Below are positions 34,681 through 44,137 of a stretch of 64,000 bases of DNA, in pieces. Source of the stretch: Bradyrhizobium sp. 170. Its GTDB lineage: Bacteria; Pseudomonadota; Alphaproteobacteria; Rhizobiales; Xanthobacteraceae. Location of the stretch: positions 1,178,001-1,242,000 of the forward strand of contig NZ_CP064703.1 in NCBI RefSeq assembly GCF_023101085.1, read 5' to 3'. Each line of letters begins with the position of its first letter. Position 1 is the stretch's first letter. The notes beneath the pieces were generated by a model, which worked only from the letters and a program-made list of their open reading frames with translations, had not been told where the DNA came from and ran no database searches. The position numbers and the translations under genes are program-made.

Positions 34681-35760
34681 ATGAATTGCGGTAGAAGCCA
34701 TTTGAAAGGCTGGAAGCAGTTGCAGCCGTTTGCCGCGGCATTGTTGCTTGCCGGACTTGGCAATGCAGCCTTCGCCGAAGAGGGGCGCAAGCCGACGAAG
34801 CCGCCGATCATCCTGGAGTCGACGGGCGCGTATGAGGTTGGCGGCAAGGTCGTCGCCAAGTCCGGCGACCCCAGCCAAACTCTCTCCTGCGACCATGGCT
34901 ACGTCGAATACTTCATCCCCGCGAAAAGGCGCAGCGTCGGCCTGATCATGTGGCACAGCTCCAGCACCAAGGTGTGGGAAAACCGCTGGGACGGCGGCGA
35001 AGGTTACAAGAGCATTTTCCTGCGCAAGGGATATCCCGTTTACCTGTGGGACGGCCCGCGCGTCGGCCGCGCGAACTGGAGCTGCGAGCCGATCACCTAC
35101 ACGCCTGATTATTTCGATCAGCGCAACTTTGCCGCCTGGCGTTTCGGCCTGACCTATCTCAACTGGCATCCGGGCCTGCAGTTTCCGACGGCCGACAAGG
35201 AAGCCTGGAACCAGGCGACGCGCGCCCGTTACGACGAGTTCGATACCCTCGAGAATGCATTGCTGCAGGCGGAGGCCGGCGGCCAGGCCATCGACAAGAT
35301 CGGCCCCGTCATTGCCGTCACCAATTCCGCGGGCGGCTGGCGCGCGCTGTTGTCGGCGCTGAAGGCAAAGAGCGACAACATGAAGGGCATCGTTGCCTAC
35401 GAAACCCCGGGCTTCGTTTTCCCGGAGGGCGAGGGGCCCGAGCCCAAGCCGGATGCGCCGTACGGTCCCAATGCCGTGCCGCTGGCCGAGTTCAAGAAGC
35501 TGACAAAGTTTCCGATCCAGATGGTGTTCGGCGACTACACCGACACGCGTCCGATCTGGGCCGCCTCGGTCAAGGTGGCGCGCACCTTCTGCGATATCGT
35601 CAATCGTCACGGCGGCGATTGCGAGGTCCTGCTGCTTCCCGATGCGGGCCTGCGCGGCAACACGCACATCGCTTTTGCGGATCTCAATAACGAAGCCGTT
35701 GCCGACGAACTATCCAAATGGCTGGGCCGCAAGGGCCTGGACAAGTTTGCTGCAGAATAA
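34681..35760 (+). CDS. Secreted alpha/beta hydrolase
   Basis: The 359-residue protein has a signal peptide (FAAALLLAGLGNAAFA). Likely active-site parts are the Ser in AVTNSAGGWRALL (elbow reads T-N-S-A-G rather than G-x-S-x-G), an Asp in MVFGDYTDTRP and a His in RGNTHIAFADL. It begins at ATG 34681 after GGAGGAGG. A periplasmic esterase that prepares a substrate for the transporter or operon enzymes is a fair guess. The noncanonical elbow is the odd feature. Confidence 0.78.
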   Translation: MNCGRSHLKGWKQLQPFAAALLLAGLGNAAFAEEGRKPTKPPIILESTGAYEVGGKVVAKSGDPSQTLSCDHGYVEYFIPAKRRSVGLIMWHSSSTKVWENRWDGGEGYKSIFLRKGYPVYLWDGPRVGRANWSCEPITYTPDYFDQRNFAAWRFGLTYLNWHPGLQFPTADKEAWNQATRARYDEFDTLENALLQAEAGGQAIDKIGPVIAVTNSAGGWRALLSALKAKSDNMKGIVAYETPGFVFPEGEGPEPKPDAPYGPNAVPLAEFKKLTKFPIQMVFGDYTDTRPIWAASVKVARTFCDIVNRHGGDCEVLLLPDAGLRGNTHIAFADLNNEAVADELSKWLGRKGLDKFAAE

Positions 35761-35803
35761 GCGCCGGCTCCAACGCGAGCCCCGCACATAACTCGGAGGA
35801 AGC

Positions 35804-36772
35804 ATGCGCGTGCTCTGTTTCGGCCTGCTCGGCCTCGCACTTGCCGTTGCGCCATGTCACCACGCCGTCGCGCAGGAGTGGCCGAACCGGCCGGTCACCA
35901 TGGTGGTGCCGTTCCCGGCCGGCGCTGCCGTTGACACGCTGGCGCGCGCCGTTGCGCACGCGCTGAGCGAAGATTTCGGTAAGCAGTTCATCGTCGAAAA
36001 CCGTGCGGGCGCGGGCGGCAATCTCGGCGGGACGGCGGTCGCCAAGGCGGCAGCCGACGGCCATACGTGGCTGTTCGGAACGCCGGCGCCGATCGCGCTC
36101 AACAAGTTCATGTACAAGGGCCTGGCTTACGATTCCGAGCGGGATTTCACGCCGGTCGTGCTTGTCGCCAAGTCTCCATTGATCATCACGGCGACATCCG
36201 ACTTTCCGGCGAAGACGCTTCCCGACCTGATCGCCTATGCCAAACAGAATCCGGGCAAGGTCAATGTCGGCCATCCCGGCAACGGCACGCTCGGACACAT
36301 TACCTCGGCGCTGATCCAGCAGTTTGCCGGCGTGGAGATGACGCATGTGCCTTATCGCGGCTCGGCGCCGCTGATCACGGACCTGCTGGGCGGACAGGTC
36401 AATGTCGCCATGGATTTCATGCCGACCTATCTGCCGCTGGTGGCTACCGGCAAGGTCCGCGCGCTTGCCGTGACGACGAGCCAGCGCGTCGCGCAACTGC
36501 CCGATGTGCCGACCGTGCAGGAAGCGGGATTCAAGGGTTTCGAGGCGACCGCGTGGTACGCGATCGTAGCTCCTACCGGTACGCCGCAGGACATCGTGAG
36601 CAAGGTGAACAACGCGGTGAACGCTTTCCTGAAGAGCGACAAGGGCAAGACCATCCTCGAACAAAACTCGCTGCAAGGCGTTGGCGGCTCTCCTGATGAC
36701 CTCAAGGCGTTCATCGACGGCGAACGCGCCAAATGGCGTCCCGTGATCGAGGCCGCAAAGATCGCGATGTGA
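35804..36772 (+). CDS. Bug-type (TctC) periplasmic solute-binding protein
   Basis: The 322-residue protein has a signal peptide (VLCFGLLGLALAVAPCHHAVA) and Bug family hallmarks: WPNRPVTMVVPFPAGAAVDT, VENRAGAGGN, THVPYRGSAPLITDLLGGQV. These bind carboxylates for tripartite tricarboxylate transporters or act as orphan sensors. No tctA/tctB membrane genes are present in the window, so it is an orphan here. It is the fifth gene of the operon. Confidence 0.92.
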   Translation: MRVLCFGLLGLALAVAPCHHAVAQEWPNRPVTMVVPFPAGAAVDTLARAVAHALSEDFGKQFIVENRAGAGGNLGGTAVAKAAADGHTWLFGTPAPIALNKFMYKGLAYDSERDFTPVVLVAKSPLIITATSDFPAKTLPDLIAYAKQNPGKVNVGHPGNGTLGHITSALIQQFAGVEMTHVPYRGSAPLITDLLGGQVNVAMDFMPTYLPLVATGKVRALAVTTSQRVAQLPDVPTVQEAGFKGFEATAWYAIVAPTGTPQDIVSKVNNAVNAFLKSDKGKTILEQNSLQGVGGSPDDLKAFIDGERAKWRPVIEAAKIAM

Positions 36773-36785
36773 GGCCGCTGAAAGA

Positions 36786-37547
36786 ATGACTGGTATTGAA
36801 ATTCCTGCGCTGTCGATTCCGAAAGTTGCGCTCGTTACGGGCGGCAACAGTGGCATCGGCAAGGCGACGGCGGCGCGCCTTGCCGCCATGGGTTCCGCTG
36901 TCGTGGTCGGCTACAATAGTCGCCGCGCGCAGGCCGAAGAGGTGGTCGGGGCCTTGCAAGGCCACGGGCATCTCGCGATGCGCATCGCGATCGACGATCC
37001 GTCTTCCATCTCTGAGGCCGCGACGGCCGTGGACCAGCTGCACGGGCGGCTCGATGTGCTGGTCAACTGCGGAGGCGCCACGACCCCAGTACCCGCTAAT
37101 GATTTCGACGGATTGACGGACGATATCTTCGACCGCACCGTTTCGCTCAATCTGCGCGGTCCATTCGCCATGGTTCGTGCCTTCCGTCCGCTGCTGGAAC
37201 GCGGCAGTGGCGCTGCCATCGTGAACATTTCGTCGATTGCGGCGCGCACGGGCTTGGGCAGCAGCCTGGCTTATCTGGCTGCAAAGGCGGGCCTCGACGC
37301 GCTCACGATCGCGCTTGCAAAAGTGCTTGCGCCGAAAATCCGCGTGTTCTCCGTCTCGCCAGCCGGCGTGGACACGGATTTTGTCGCCGGCCGGACCCGC
37401 GAGCAGCTTCAGAAAACCGCGGAGAGACTGCCGCTCGCCCACGTCACTACGCCCGACGATGTCGCGAGGGCGGCGGTCGCCTGCATCGTCAACCTGACCA
37501 GTTCGACGGGAATTGTGGTGCCGGTGGATGAGGGCAGGCACCTCTAG
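36786..37547 (+). CDS. Short-chain dehydrogenase/reductase in the aldolase operon
   Basis: The 253-residue protein has TGGNSGIG, NCGGA in place of NNAG, the Ser in ISSIAART and YLAAK. It follows the Bug gene by 13 bases. It is expected to oxidise or reduce a hydroxy/keto intermediate of the pathway, probably with NADP since no acidic residue ends strand 2 (VVGYNSRR). Confidence 0.9.
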   Translation: MTGIEIPALSIPKVALVTGGNSGIGKATAARLAAMGSAVVVGYNSRRAQAEEVVGALQGHGHLAMRIAIDDPSSISEAATAVDQLHGRLDVLVNCGGATTPVPANDFDGLTDDIFDRTVSLNLRGPFAMVRAFRPLLERGSGAAIVNISSIAARTGLGSSLAYLAAKAGLDALTIALAKVLAPKIRVFSVSPAGVDTDFVAGRTREQLQKTAERLPLAHVTTPDDVARAAVACIVNLTSSTGIVVPVDEGRHL

Positions 37548-37595
37548 AAACACGCCGCAAACGGTAGCGCGGTGTAACGTCGTGGACGGGAAACA

Positions 37596-39014
37596 ATGGA
37601 AAAATTGAAATTCTATATCGACGGCGCCTGGGTAGATCCCGCCGCGCTATCAACGCTTGGAATAGTAAACCCCGCGACGGAGGAGACATTCGCGCAGATC
37701 AGCCTCGGCTCGAAGTCCGATGTGGACCAGGCCGCCAAGGCAGCGCGCCGCGCTTTCGCGACCTATTCCGTAACGAGCGTCGAGGAGCGTCTGCGCTGGC
37801 TCCAGAGGATCATCGAGGGCTTTAGGGCGCGTCTGCCGGAACTGGCGCGGATGATGACCTTGGAGATGGGCGCGCCGATCACGTTTGCGACCGAGCGTCA
37901 AGCAACCGTCGCGCTGTTTCATTTCGAGGAAGCGGCGCGCGTGCTTGCGAATTACAAGTTCGAGGAGCGGATGGGGAACGGGATCGTCCGCCGCGAGCCG
38001 ATCGGTGTCTGCGGACTGATCACGCCGTGGAACTGGCCGCTGAACCAGGTTGCCTCCAAGGTCGCGCCGGCGCTCGCCACAGGCTGCACCGTCGTCCTGA
38101 AACCCAGCGAGATCGCGCCGCTCAGCGCGATGTTGTTTGCGGAGATCGTCGACGACGCGGGTATTCCGGCGGGCGTCTTCAATCTCGTCAACGGCGACGG
38201 ACCCACGGTGGGCGAGGCGATCGCCGCCCACCCCGAGATCGACATGGTGTCGTTCACTGGATCGACGGCGGCTGGTGTAAGAGTGGCCAAGCTTGCGGCA
38301 GATACGGTCAAGCGCGTCGCGCAGGAACTGGGCGGCAAATCCGCCAACATCATCCTTGCCGATGCCGACCTGAAAGCCGCCGTGATCCAGGGCGTTCACG
38401 CCTGTTACACAAACGCCGGCCAAAACTGCCAGTCTCCCACGCGCATGCTCATCCCTCGCGCGCAGCGGGATGCGGCATTCGCGGCAGCGCGCGAGGCTGT
38501 CGGCACGATTCGACTGGGAGACCCGCTCGATCCGGCGTCCACCATGGGCCCGCTGGTCAGCCAGGCGCAGTTTGAGAAAGTGCAGGATCTCATCCAGTCC
38601 GGCGTTGATGAGGGCGCGACGCTGGTAGCTGGCGGAACGGGGCGGCCATCCGACGTCAACCGTGGATACTATGTTCGCCCGACCGTCTTCGGTGATGTGA
38701 CGCCGCAAATGAAGATTGCGCGTGAGGAGATTTTTGGTCCCGTGCTGTCGATCATGAGCTATGACACAGAGGACGAGGCGATCGAGATCGCCAATGACAC
38801 GCCGTTCGGACTGGCGGGCTTCGTGCAGTCCAGGGACATTGACCGTGCCCGCGCCGTCGCCAACCGCATCCGCGCGGGGCGCGTCTATCTCAACGGGGCT
38901 CCTTTCGACCGCAGCCTTCCGTTCGGGGGCTACAAGCAGTCCGGCAATGGGCGTGAGTTCGGGGTGTTCGGGTTTGAAGAATATCTCGAGGTGAAGGCCA
39001 TGCTGGGCTACTGA
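37596..39014 (+). CDS. NAD(P)-dependent aldehyde dehydrogenase
   Basis: The 472-residue protein is a classical ALDH: ITPWNWPLNQ, TGS in FTGSTAAG, catalytic Glu244 in QELGGKS, nucleophile Cys278 in NAGQNCQS, and EEIFGPVLSI. It oxidises an aldehyde to the acid, the likely final step after aldolase cleavage. Last gene of the aldolase operon, 48 bases after the SDR; it converges with the GlxA-type regulator. Confidence 0.95.
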   Translation: MEKLKFYIDGAWVDPAALSTLGIVNPATEETFAQISLGSKSDVDQAAKAARRAFATYSVTSVEERLRWLQRIIEGFRARLPELARMMTLEMGAPITFATERQATVALFHFEEAARVLANYKFEERMGNGIVRREPIGVCGLITPWNWPLNQVASKVAPALATGCTVVLKPSEIAPLSAMLFAEIVDDAGIPAGVFNLVNGDGPTVGEAIAAHPEIDMVSFTGSTAAGVRVAKLAADTVKRVAQELGGKSANIILADADLKAAVIQGVHACYTNAGQNCQSPTRMLIPRAQRDAAFAAAREAVGTIRLGDPLDPASTMGPLVSQAQFEKVQDLIQSGVDEGATLVAGGTGRPSDVNRGYYVRPTVFGDVTPQMKIAREEIFGPVLSIMSYDTEDEAIEIANDTPFGLAGFVQSRDIDRARAVANRIRAGRVYLNGAPFDRSLPFGGYKQSGNGREFGVFGFEEYLEVKAMLGY

Positions 39015-39043
39015 GGCTGGCGCATCGCGAGCGAAGGAGACGC

Positions 39044-39973
39044 TCAAGCGGTGGGACGGAAATGTCCGGGCGGATGTTTCGTATCGCGCCGGATCAGCCG
39101 GCGAAGCGTGGAAGGCTCCGCATAACCGACCCGCCGCGCGATCTCGTCGACCGACAGGCGCGTGGTCTCAAGCAGCAACCGCGCGGTCTCCAGCCTGATC
39201 CGCTGCACGAACTGAATCGGTGAAACGCCGCATGTCGCTGCGACTCGCCGGGCAAATGTCCGTGGCGCCAGCGCGACGGCTTCGGCCAGTTCCTCTATCG
39301 CAAAGTCGCGCGCGATGTTGTCGCGCACCCATTTCTCGGCCGTGGCAATCCTGGGATCCTGGCTCGCCAGATAGTTGATCGCCATGAATGGCGCCTGCGA
39401 GCGCCGTTCATCGAGCAGGAGATAGTTGGCGCAGGCCTTCGCCAGGCTTGGTCCAGCGAACCGGCCGACGACCGCGAGCATCAGGTCCATCTGCGCCATG
39501 GCCGCGCCACCGGTTGCGATCGGCCAATCGGCAACGACCATCTGCTCTGTCAGCAGTTCGACGGCGGGATAGCGCCGCCGGAACAACGGCGCGAACCACC
39601 ATGTCGTGGTCGCCCGCCGGCCGTCGAGCAAGCCCGTCTCAGCCAGCAGAAAAGTGCTCGCGCAGGACGCGGCCAGCATGGCACCGCGTCCGTGCGCTCG
39701 CCTCAGCATGTCGCCCGCACGCCGGCACGCCGGGCCCTTCAACTTCGCGTCGAGTGCCTCCGCCGTCGGCGTTCCAAGACCGGGGACGATGACGAGTTCG
39801 ATTCCGCGCAGGTCGACATTGTTACGGCGGGATCCGCAACGCACCGTCGTAACCTTGAAGGGCGGAACGCGCTTCACAGCGCTGATCCGGTTGGCCGTTG
39901 CCATCACGTCGTGGGTGATGGCCGCGCTCGAGGCCATGCACCCCTCGATCTCGAGAACCGCGACTTTGGTCAT
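39044..39973 (-). CDS. GlxA family transcriptional regulator (DJ-1/PfpI plus AraC domain)
   Basis: The 309-residue protein has an N-terminal DJ-1/PfpI-like domain (VAVLEIEG; MLAASCASTFLLAE with the elbow Cys) and a C-terminal AraC helix-turn-helix pair (FAIEELAEAVALAPRTFARR; SVDEIARRVGYAEPSTLRR). It is divergent from a dienelactone hydrolase and probably controls it. ATG 39973 is chosen because the DJ-1 domain begins there. Confidence 0.9.
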   Translation of the reverse strand: MTKVAVLEIEGCMASSAAITHDVMATANRISAVKRVPPFKVTTVRCGSRRNNVDLRGIELVIVPGLGTPTAEALDAKLKGPACRRAGDMLRRAHGRGAMLAASCASTFLLAETGLLDGRRATTTWWFAPLFRRRYPAVELLTEQMVVADWPIATGGAAMAQMDLMLAVVGRFAGPSLAKACANYLLLDERRSQAPFMAINYLASQDPRIATAEKWVRDNIARDFAIEELAEAVALAPRTFARRVAATCGVSPIQFVQRIRLETARLLLETTRLSVDEIARRVGYAEPSTLRRLIRRDTKHPPGHFRPTA

Positions 39974-39993
39974 GTCAAAAAATACCCGATTAA

Positions 39994-40007
39994 TGTCAAT
40001 TTTGACA
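39994..40007. promoter_or_regulatory. Palindrome in the GlxA/dienelactone hydrolase intergenic region
   Basis: TGTCAA-TT-TTGACA is a perfect inverted repeat 20 bases upstream of the regulator start. Both arms read TTGACA outward, so the site could also supply -35 elements, but no convincing -10 was found at the right distance on either strand. Confidence 0.5.
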
Positions 40008-40139
40008 CTAGCCGGCCGGCCTCGAAATCGCAATGATATCTGTGGAGACATCGCCCGGAGAGCCTTGGCCGCAGGCATCTCCGGCCGCTGCGCTGCGGCC
40101 CTCGTCCGGGTATCCATCGACCAACAAGGAATTGCGCCG

Positions 40140-40955
40140 ATGCCAAAACGGTCCATGAAGCAGGACGATCCGCTTGAGGATTTTACGCGCCGCGACATCA
40201 CGCTCGATGGCGTCAGCAAGGTCGTCTACGTGGCGGGCACAGGGCCTGCCGTCATCGTGATGACGGAGATGCCGGGCATCAGTCCGCATGTCGCGCGGTT
40301 TGCCCGTTGGGTTCGCGACGCCGGCTTCACCGTCTATATGCCGTCGCTGTTCGGCCGCGACGGCGCCGTTCCAGGCGCGGAGGAGGGCGCCACGATCTTT
40401 CAGCGCGCCTGCGTAAGCGCCGAGTTTCGCGCCCTGGCCTCAAACGAGTCCAGCCCCGTAACAAAGTGGCTCCGCTCGCTGGCGCGGTTTGCGCATGGCG
40501 AGTGCGGCGGCCCCGGCGTCGGCGCCATCGGCATGTGTTTTACGGGAAATTTTGCGTTGACCATGATGCTCGAGCCGTCGATGCTGGCACCGGTGCTCTC
40601 GCAGCCATCGCTGCCGTTGAACAATCCGGCAGGCATTGAAATCGCACCCGACGAAGTCAAGGCCGTCCGCGAACGGCTCGAGCGGGAAGATCTGACTGTC
40701 ATGGCCTATCGCTTCGCGGGCGACAAGTTCTGCATGGCGCAACGCTTCGCGGCCTATAGGGGCGCGCTCGGTGATCGCTTTATCGGGCGGGTGCTTCCGG
40801 ACAGCGCGGCGAACACCGATCTTGCGCCGTTCTTCGCGCGCCACGTCACGACCCCGCACAGTGTCGTTACCGCGCACCTGATCGACGAAGCGGGCCAGCC
40901 GACGATCGCGGCCCGCGACGAGATCCTGGCGTTCTTCGAGCAAAGACTCAAATGA
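40140..40955 (+). CDS. Dienelactone hydrolase family protein
   Basis: The 271-residue alpha/beta hydrolase has the family's Cys nucleophile in IGMCFTGNFAL and a late His-containing stretch (TTPHSVVTAHLIDEAG). The family hydrolyses dienelactones from chlorocatechols or related lactones and esters. ATG 40140 has AAGGA 10 bases upstream. It is a single gene divergent from the GlxA-type regulator. The real substrate is unknown. Confidence 0.85.
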   Translation: MPKRSMKQDDPLEDFTRRDITLDGVSKVVYVAGTGPAVIVMTEMPGISPHVARFARWVRDAGFTVYMPSLFGRDGAVPGAEEGATIFQRACVSAEFRALASNESSPVTKWLRSLARFAHGECGGPGVGAIGMCFTGNFALTMMLEPSMLAPVLSQPSLPLNNPAGIEIAPDEVKAVRERLEREDLTVMAYRFAGDKFCMAQRFAAYRGALGDRFIGRVLPDSAANTDLAPFFARHVTTPHSVVTAHLIDEAGQPTIAARDEILAFFEQRLK

Positions 40956-41011
40956 GTCCGGAACTGACTGCGCGATTGCTTGTGTTGCGGTGATGCGGCC
41001 TAGCGTCTGGG

Positions 41012-41539
41012 TCAGGTATGCTTGTCGAGGCGCCGCTTCAGCAGCGTCAGATGCTGCAGCAGATCCGACTGCGCGACGGGCGACAGTTCGCCGATCAGGG
41101 CAATCACCCATTCCTCATGCCGGCGCGCCATCCGGCCGAATTCCCTGGCACCCTCCTGCGACAGCCGCAGACGAAAAGTGCGGCGGTCCTCGGAATCGAC
41201 CTCGCGATGGATGAAGCCATCGGCCTCCAGCTTCTGCACCAGCGCGGTGATCGCGCCGTTCGAAACCATCAGAAGTTGGGAAACTTCAGACATGGTCGCG
41301 CCTTCAGGCTTGCGCGTGAGCTGCGCCAACAGGTCGAAGCGGGCCAGCGTGGTGTTGAACTCCTTGCGCAGCCGGGCGTTCAGCGCCTTCTCGATCCGGG
41401 TGGCGCAGGAGAGCAGCCGCAGCCAGATGCGCAATTCCAGATGCGCGCCGTCGGATTCGTGCGCCGGCTCGACCGGCCGCAACGCTTGCCCGCGCGCGCC
41501 CTTCGCTGATCTGGGCTTTCGTTTGACTGTGGCATCCAT
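41012..41539 (-). CDS. MarR family transcriptional regulator
   Basis: The 175-residue protein has the MarR winged helix (GATMSEVSQLLMVSNGAITALVQKLEADGF; DRRTFRLRL in the wing) and flanking dimer helices. It is the last gene of the long minus-strand catabolic operon. MarR proteins of iad-type loci repress auxin-degradation genes and are released by indole-3-acetate; whether this one does is inference from context. The likely operator is the inverted repeat at 48861-48882. Confidence 0.92.
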   Translation of the reverse strand: MDATVKRKPRSAKGARGQALRPVEPAHESDGAHLELRIWLRLLSCATRIEKALNARLRKEFNTTLARFDLLAQLTRKPEGATMSEVSQLLMVSNGAITALVQKLEADGFIHREVDSEDRRTFRLRLSQEGAREFGRMARRHEEWVIALIGELSPVAQSDLLQHLTLLKRRLDKHT

Positions 41540-41557
41540 GGCTGTGATCTCACCGGG

Positions 41558-42292
41558 CTAGATGGAAATCGATCCGATGCTGGCTCCGCCGCAGACATAA
41601 AGCGTCTGTCCGGTGATGAAGTCGGCATCCGGTGAACTGAAGAAACTGACTGCGCGCGCGACGTCGGCGGATTTGCCGAGGCGGCCGAGCGGAATCGACT
41701 GCGCCAGCTTTTTCGCGCGTTCGGATTCCGGCGACATCACGCTCTCGAACATCTCGGTATCTCCGATCGGGCCGGGTGCGACGACATTGACGGTAATGCC
41801 AAAGGGGGCAAGCTCCAGCGCCCAGGTCCGCGCCATGCCGATGATGCCGGCCTTGGTCGCCGAATAGACCGTGCGCGTGGCGGCTCCCAGCGCGGCGCGG
41901 GACGACAGCAGCACGATACGGCCGAAGCGGGCCTGCTTCATGCCCGGCAGCGCCGCCTGCGCCAGCGCAATCGCGGCGCCGAAATGCAGCTGCGCCAATG
42001 CGCCGACGTCCTCGTCAGCGACCTCTTCCAGCGGCTTGGCGCGGATCGCGCCGGCATTGTGCACGACATGCGTGATCGCGACCTTTGCAGCGATCTCGTC
42101 CGCGGCCTGCCGCGTCGCCGTCGCATCGAGCAGGTCGACCTCGCGCGAGGAGAGTTTTGGATGGCTCCAGTCGGGCTTGCGCCGCGACAGCGAGATCACG
42201 TCATAGCCCTCGGCCAGGAGGCCGCGGGCGATCGCCGCGCCGATGCCGGTATTGCCGCCGCTCACGATCGCCGTGTGGTGGACCACGCTCAT
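41558..42292 (-). CDS. Short-chain dehydrogenase (dihydrodiol dehydrogenase-like position)
   Basis: The 244-residue SDR has SGGNTGIG, HNAGA, the Ser in LLSSRAA and YSATK. It follows the dioxygenase beta subunit by 6 bases. SDRs beside Rieske dioxygenases often oxidise cis-dihydrodiols, which is the most economical guess; a hydroxy-acid substrate is also possible. Confidence 0.9.
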   Translation of the reverse strand: MSVVHHTAIVSGGNTGIGAAIARGLLAEGYDVISLSRRKPDWSHPKLSSREVDLLDATATRQAADEIAAKVAITHVVHNAGAIRAKPLEEVADEDVGALAQLHFGAAIALAQAALPGMKQARFGRIVLLSSRAALGAATRTVYSATKAGIIGMARTWALELAPFGITVNVVAPGPIGDTEMFESVMSPESERAKKLAQSIPLGRLGKSADVARAVSFFSSPDADFITGQTLYVCGGASIGSISI

Positions 42293-42298
42293 TCTCCG

Positions 42299-42811
42299 TC
42301 ACATAAAGAGCTGGATGTTGCCGAAGGCAGCATCGCAATTGATCAGGTCGACGCGCTTGAGCTTGATCTTCAGCCTGCCGTTCTCGACGCTCAGATGATG
42401 CGTCGCCCAGGCCGCATAGAGTGTCTGCTCTTCCAGGCGCGTCTCCACATAATGCATCGCCGTCCAGGTGACATAGCTGTTGGCAGCGGTGTCGCGCGAA
42501 TCGACCTGCGGCGTCTGCAGCACGTGATGACAGCGGCTCTTCGGCTTCTGGCTAAAAGTCCGCGCGCCCTTGAGCCGTTCGACCCGGATCGAGAGCAACA
42601 GCTTGTCCTCGTACATCAGCGAGCAGGTCAGCCGCGGATCGGTTTGATTCCATTCCAGCGGCATCCAGTAGAAGGCGTCGTCGGCGTACATATCGAGCCA
42701 TTCGTCGAAACGCTGCTGGTCGATCAGCCGCGCCTCGCGGACGACGAAGTCGATCAATTCCTGGTCCGTAGGAACCGCATTCTTGAGGGGAGCCTCGGCG
42801 AGCATGCTCAT
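42299..42811 (-). CDS. Ring-hydroxylating dioxygenase, small (beta) subunit
   Basis: The 170-residue protein has the NTF2-like fold of beta subunits: QELIDFVVREARLIDQQRFD, DEWLDMYADDAFYWMPL and the C-terminal NIQLFM. It stabilises the alpha3beta3 oxygenase. The gene begins 2 bases after the alpha-subunit stop (42813). Confidence 0.93.
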   Translation of the reverse strand: MSMLAEAPLKNAVPTDQELIDFVVREARLIDQQRFDEWLDMYADDAFYWMPLEWNQTDPRLTCSLMYEDKLLLSIRVERLKGARTFSQKPKSRCHHVLQTPQVDSRDTAANSYVTWTAMHYVETRLEEQTLYAAWATHHLSVENGRLKIKLKRVDLINCDAAFGNIQLFM

Positions 42812-42812
42812 G

Positions 42813-44126
42813 TCACATCCCCACCGTCATGAACTTGCTCCAGGCCCGGAACTGATGGCGCATCGGCCACTCGCTGGTCCCGTTGACCGCCACGTTGGTC
42901 TGTTCGGCTTCGTCGGGGCTGTAGAGGCGCTGGAGGTTCACCCACTCGTTGCCGTTCGAGTGCAGGCCTTCCTGCGCCCGCTCATACATTTCGAGGTCGT
43001 CATGGCCGACGATGGAAGTCGGCGCATTGATGAGGCGGTTGTACATCAGCGTGCGCTCGAGCAACATGTCCGGCGCATCGACGAGCTGGAAGGTCCAGGA
43101 TTCCACCAGCGTCTTGTTGGCCGCGATCGGCTTGAAGTGCCGCAACAGCTGGATTGGACCTTTGATCATGATGTTGGGGAAATAGACCGTGTTATGTCTG
43201 TTTTCGTCCAGGATCGCCTTGGCGCGTTCCTCGCCATAGGCGGCTTTCATCTTCTCGAAATAGCCAGGCACCGCCGAATAGTCGGAATGGATCGAATGAT
43301 GCACGCCGGTGTGGCCGTGGCCGTTGTCCCAGATCCGGATGCCCATGTTCTCGAAGAACTCGTACGGGCTCATGAAGGGAGCGATGATCTCGACCGCCAT
43401 CGGCTTCCTGGTGCCGGGCGGCGCCTTCTTCCAGACTTCGACCACGGTCCCGGCCGAGGATTCGTGCGCCACCATCGGATGACAGGTGTCGGTCTGGTTT
43501 TCGACCAGCATCTTCCAATTGCAATTGTGCATGTAGCGCAGCACGCCGCCGGCGACCTTGAGCTGGCCGGCCGGCGAACGGTCGACCATGTTGTCGAAGC
43601 TCGACAGGCTTTCGCCGAAGAACTCCTCGAAGTCGAGGCCGCCGTCGTTGATCTTGGCGAACACAAAGCCGCGGTAGTTGCGGACATGGCGCACCGGCGC
43701 CATTCCGGGCGCGGCGTGGCTCTGTTCGAAGCCGGTGTTCTCGTAGCCCTTCTTCAAGGGGATTGCGAGCAGCGAGCCGTCGGTCTTGAAGCTCCAGGCG
43801 TGGTAGGGGCAGCGGAAGAATTTTCCGGTGTTGCCGCAGGTCTCGGACGTGATGCGCGTGCCTTTGTGGGGACAACGGTTGTGCAACACGTGCACCTTGC
43901 CATCGGTGTGGCGCACGAGCAGGACCGGCTGCGTGCCGATCGTGGTGCCGAAATAATCGCCGGGATTGGGGACCTGGCTGTCGTGACCGACATAGACCCA
44001 GCTGTTCGGGAACATATGCTCCATTTCGAGCTGGAACACCTCTTCGCTCACATAGACGTCGCGGTGAACTTCCTGCTCGCGGACCAGCGCGCGAAGCGCC
44101 TCGGCGTTGCCGGCATATCGGGTCAT
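42813..44126 (-). CDS. Rieske ring-hydroxylating dioxygenase, large (alpha) subunit
   Basis: The 437-residue protein has the Rieske [2Fe-2S] ligands CPHKG (Cys85, His87) and CPYHAW (Cys106, His109) and a mononuclear iron region VENQTDTCHPMVAH. It inserts O2 into an aromatic or indolic ring using electrons from the adjacent reductase. ATG 44126 follows AAGGAGG. Among known families it looks closest to those acting on aromatic carboxylates; in iad-type loci the equivalent enzyme attacks indole-3-acetate. Confidence 0.94.
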   Translation of the reverse strand: MTRYAGNAEALRALVREQEVHRDVYVSEEVFQLEMEHMFPNSWVYVGHDSQVPNPGDYFGTTIGTQPVLLVRHTDGKVHVLHNRCPHKGTRITSETCGNTGKFFRCPYHAWSFKTDGSLLAIPLKKGYENTGFEQSHAAPGMAPVRHVRNYRGFVFAKINDGGLDFEEFFGESLSSFDNMVDRSPAGQLKVAGGVLRYMHNCNWKMLVENQTDTCHPMVAHESSAGTVVEVWKKAPPGTRKPMAVEIIAPFMSPYEFFENMGIRIWDNGHGHTGVHHSIHSDYSAVPGYFEKMKAAYGEERAKAILDENRHNTVYFPNIMIKGPIQLLRHFKPIAANKTLVESWTFQLVDAPDMLLERTLMYNRLINAPTSIVGHDDLEMYERAQEGLHSNGNEWVNLQRLYSPDEAEQTNVAVNGTSEWPMRHQFRAWSKFMTVGM

Positions 44127-44137
44127 GCGTTCCTCCT

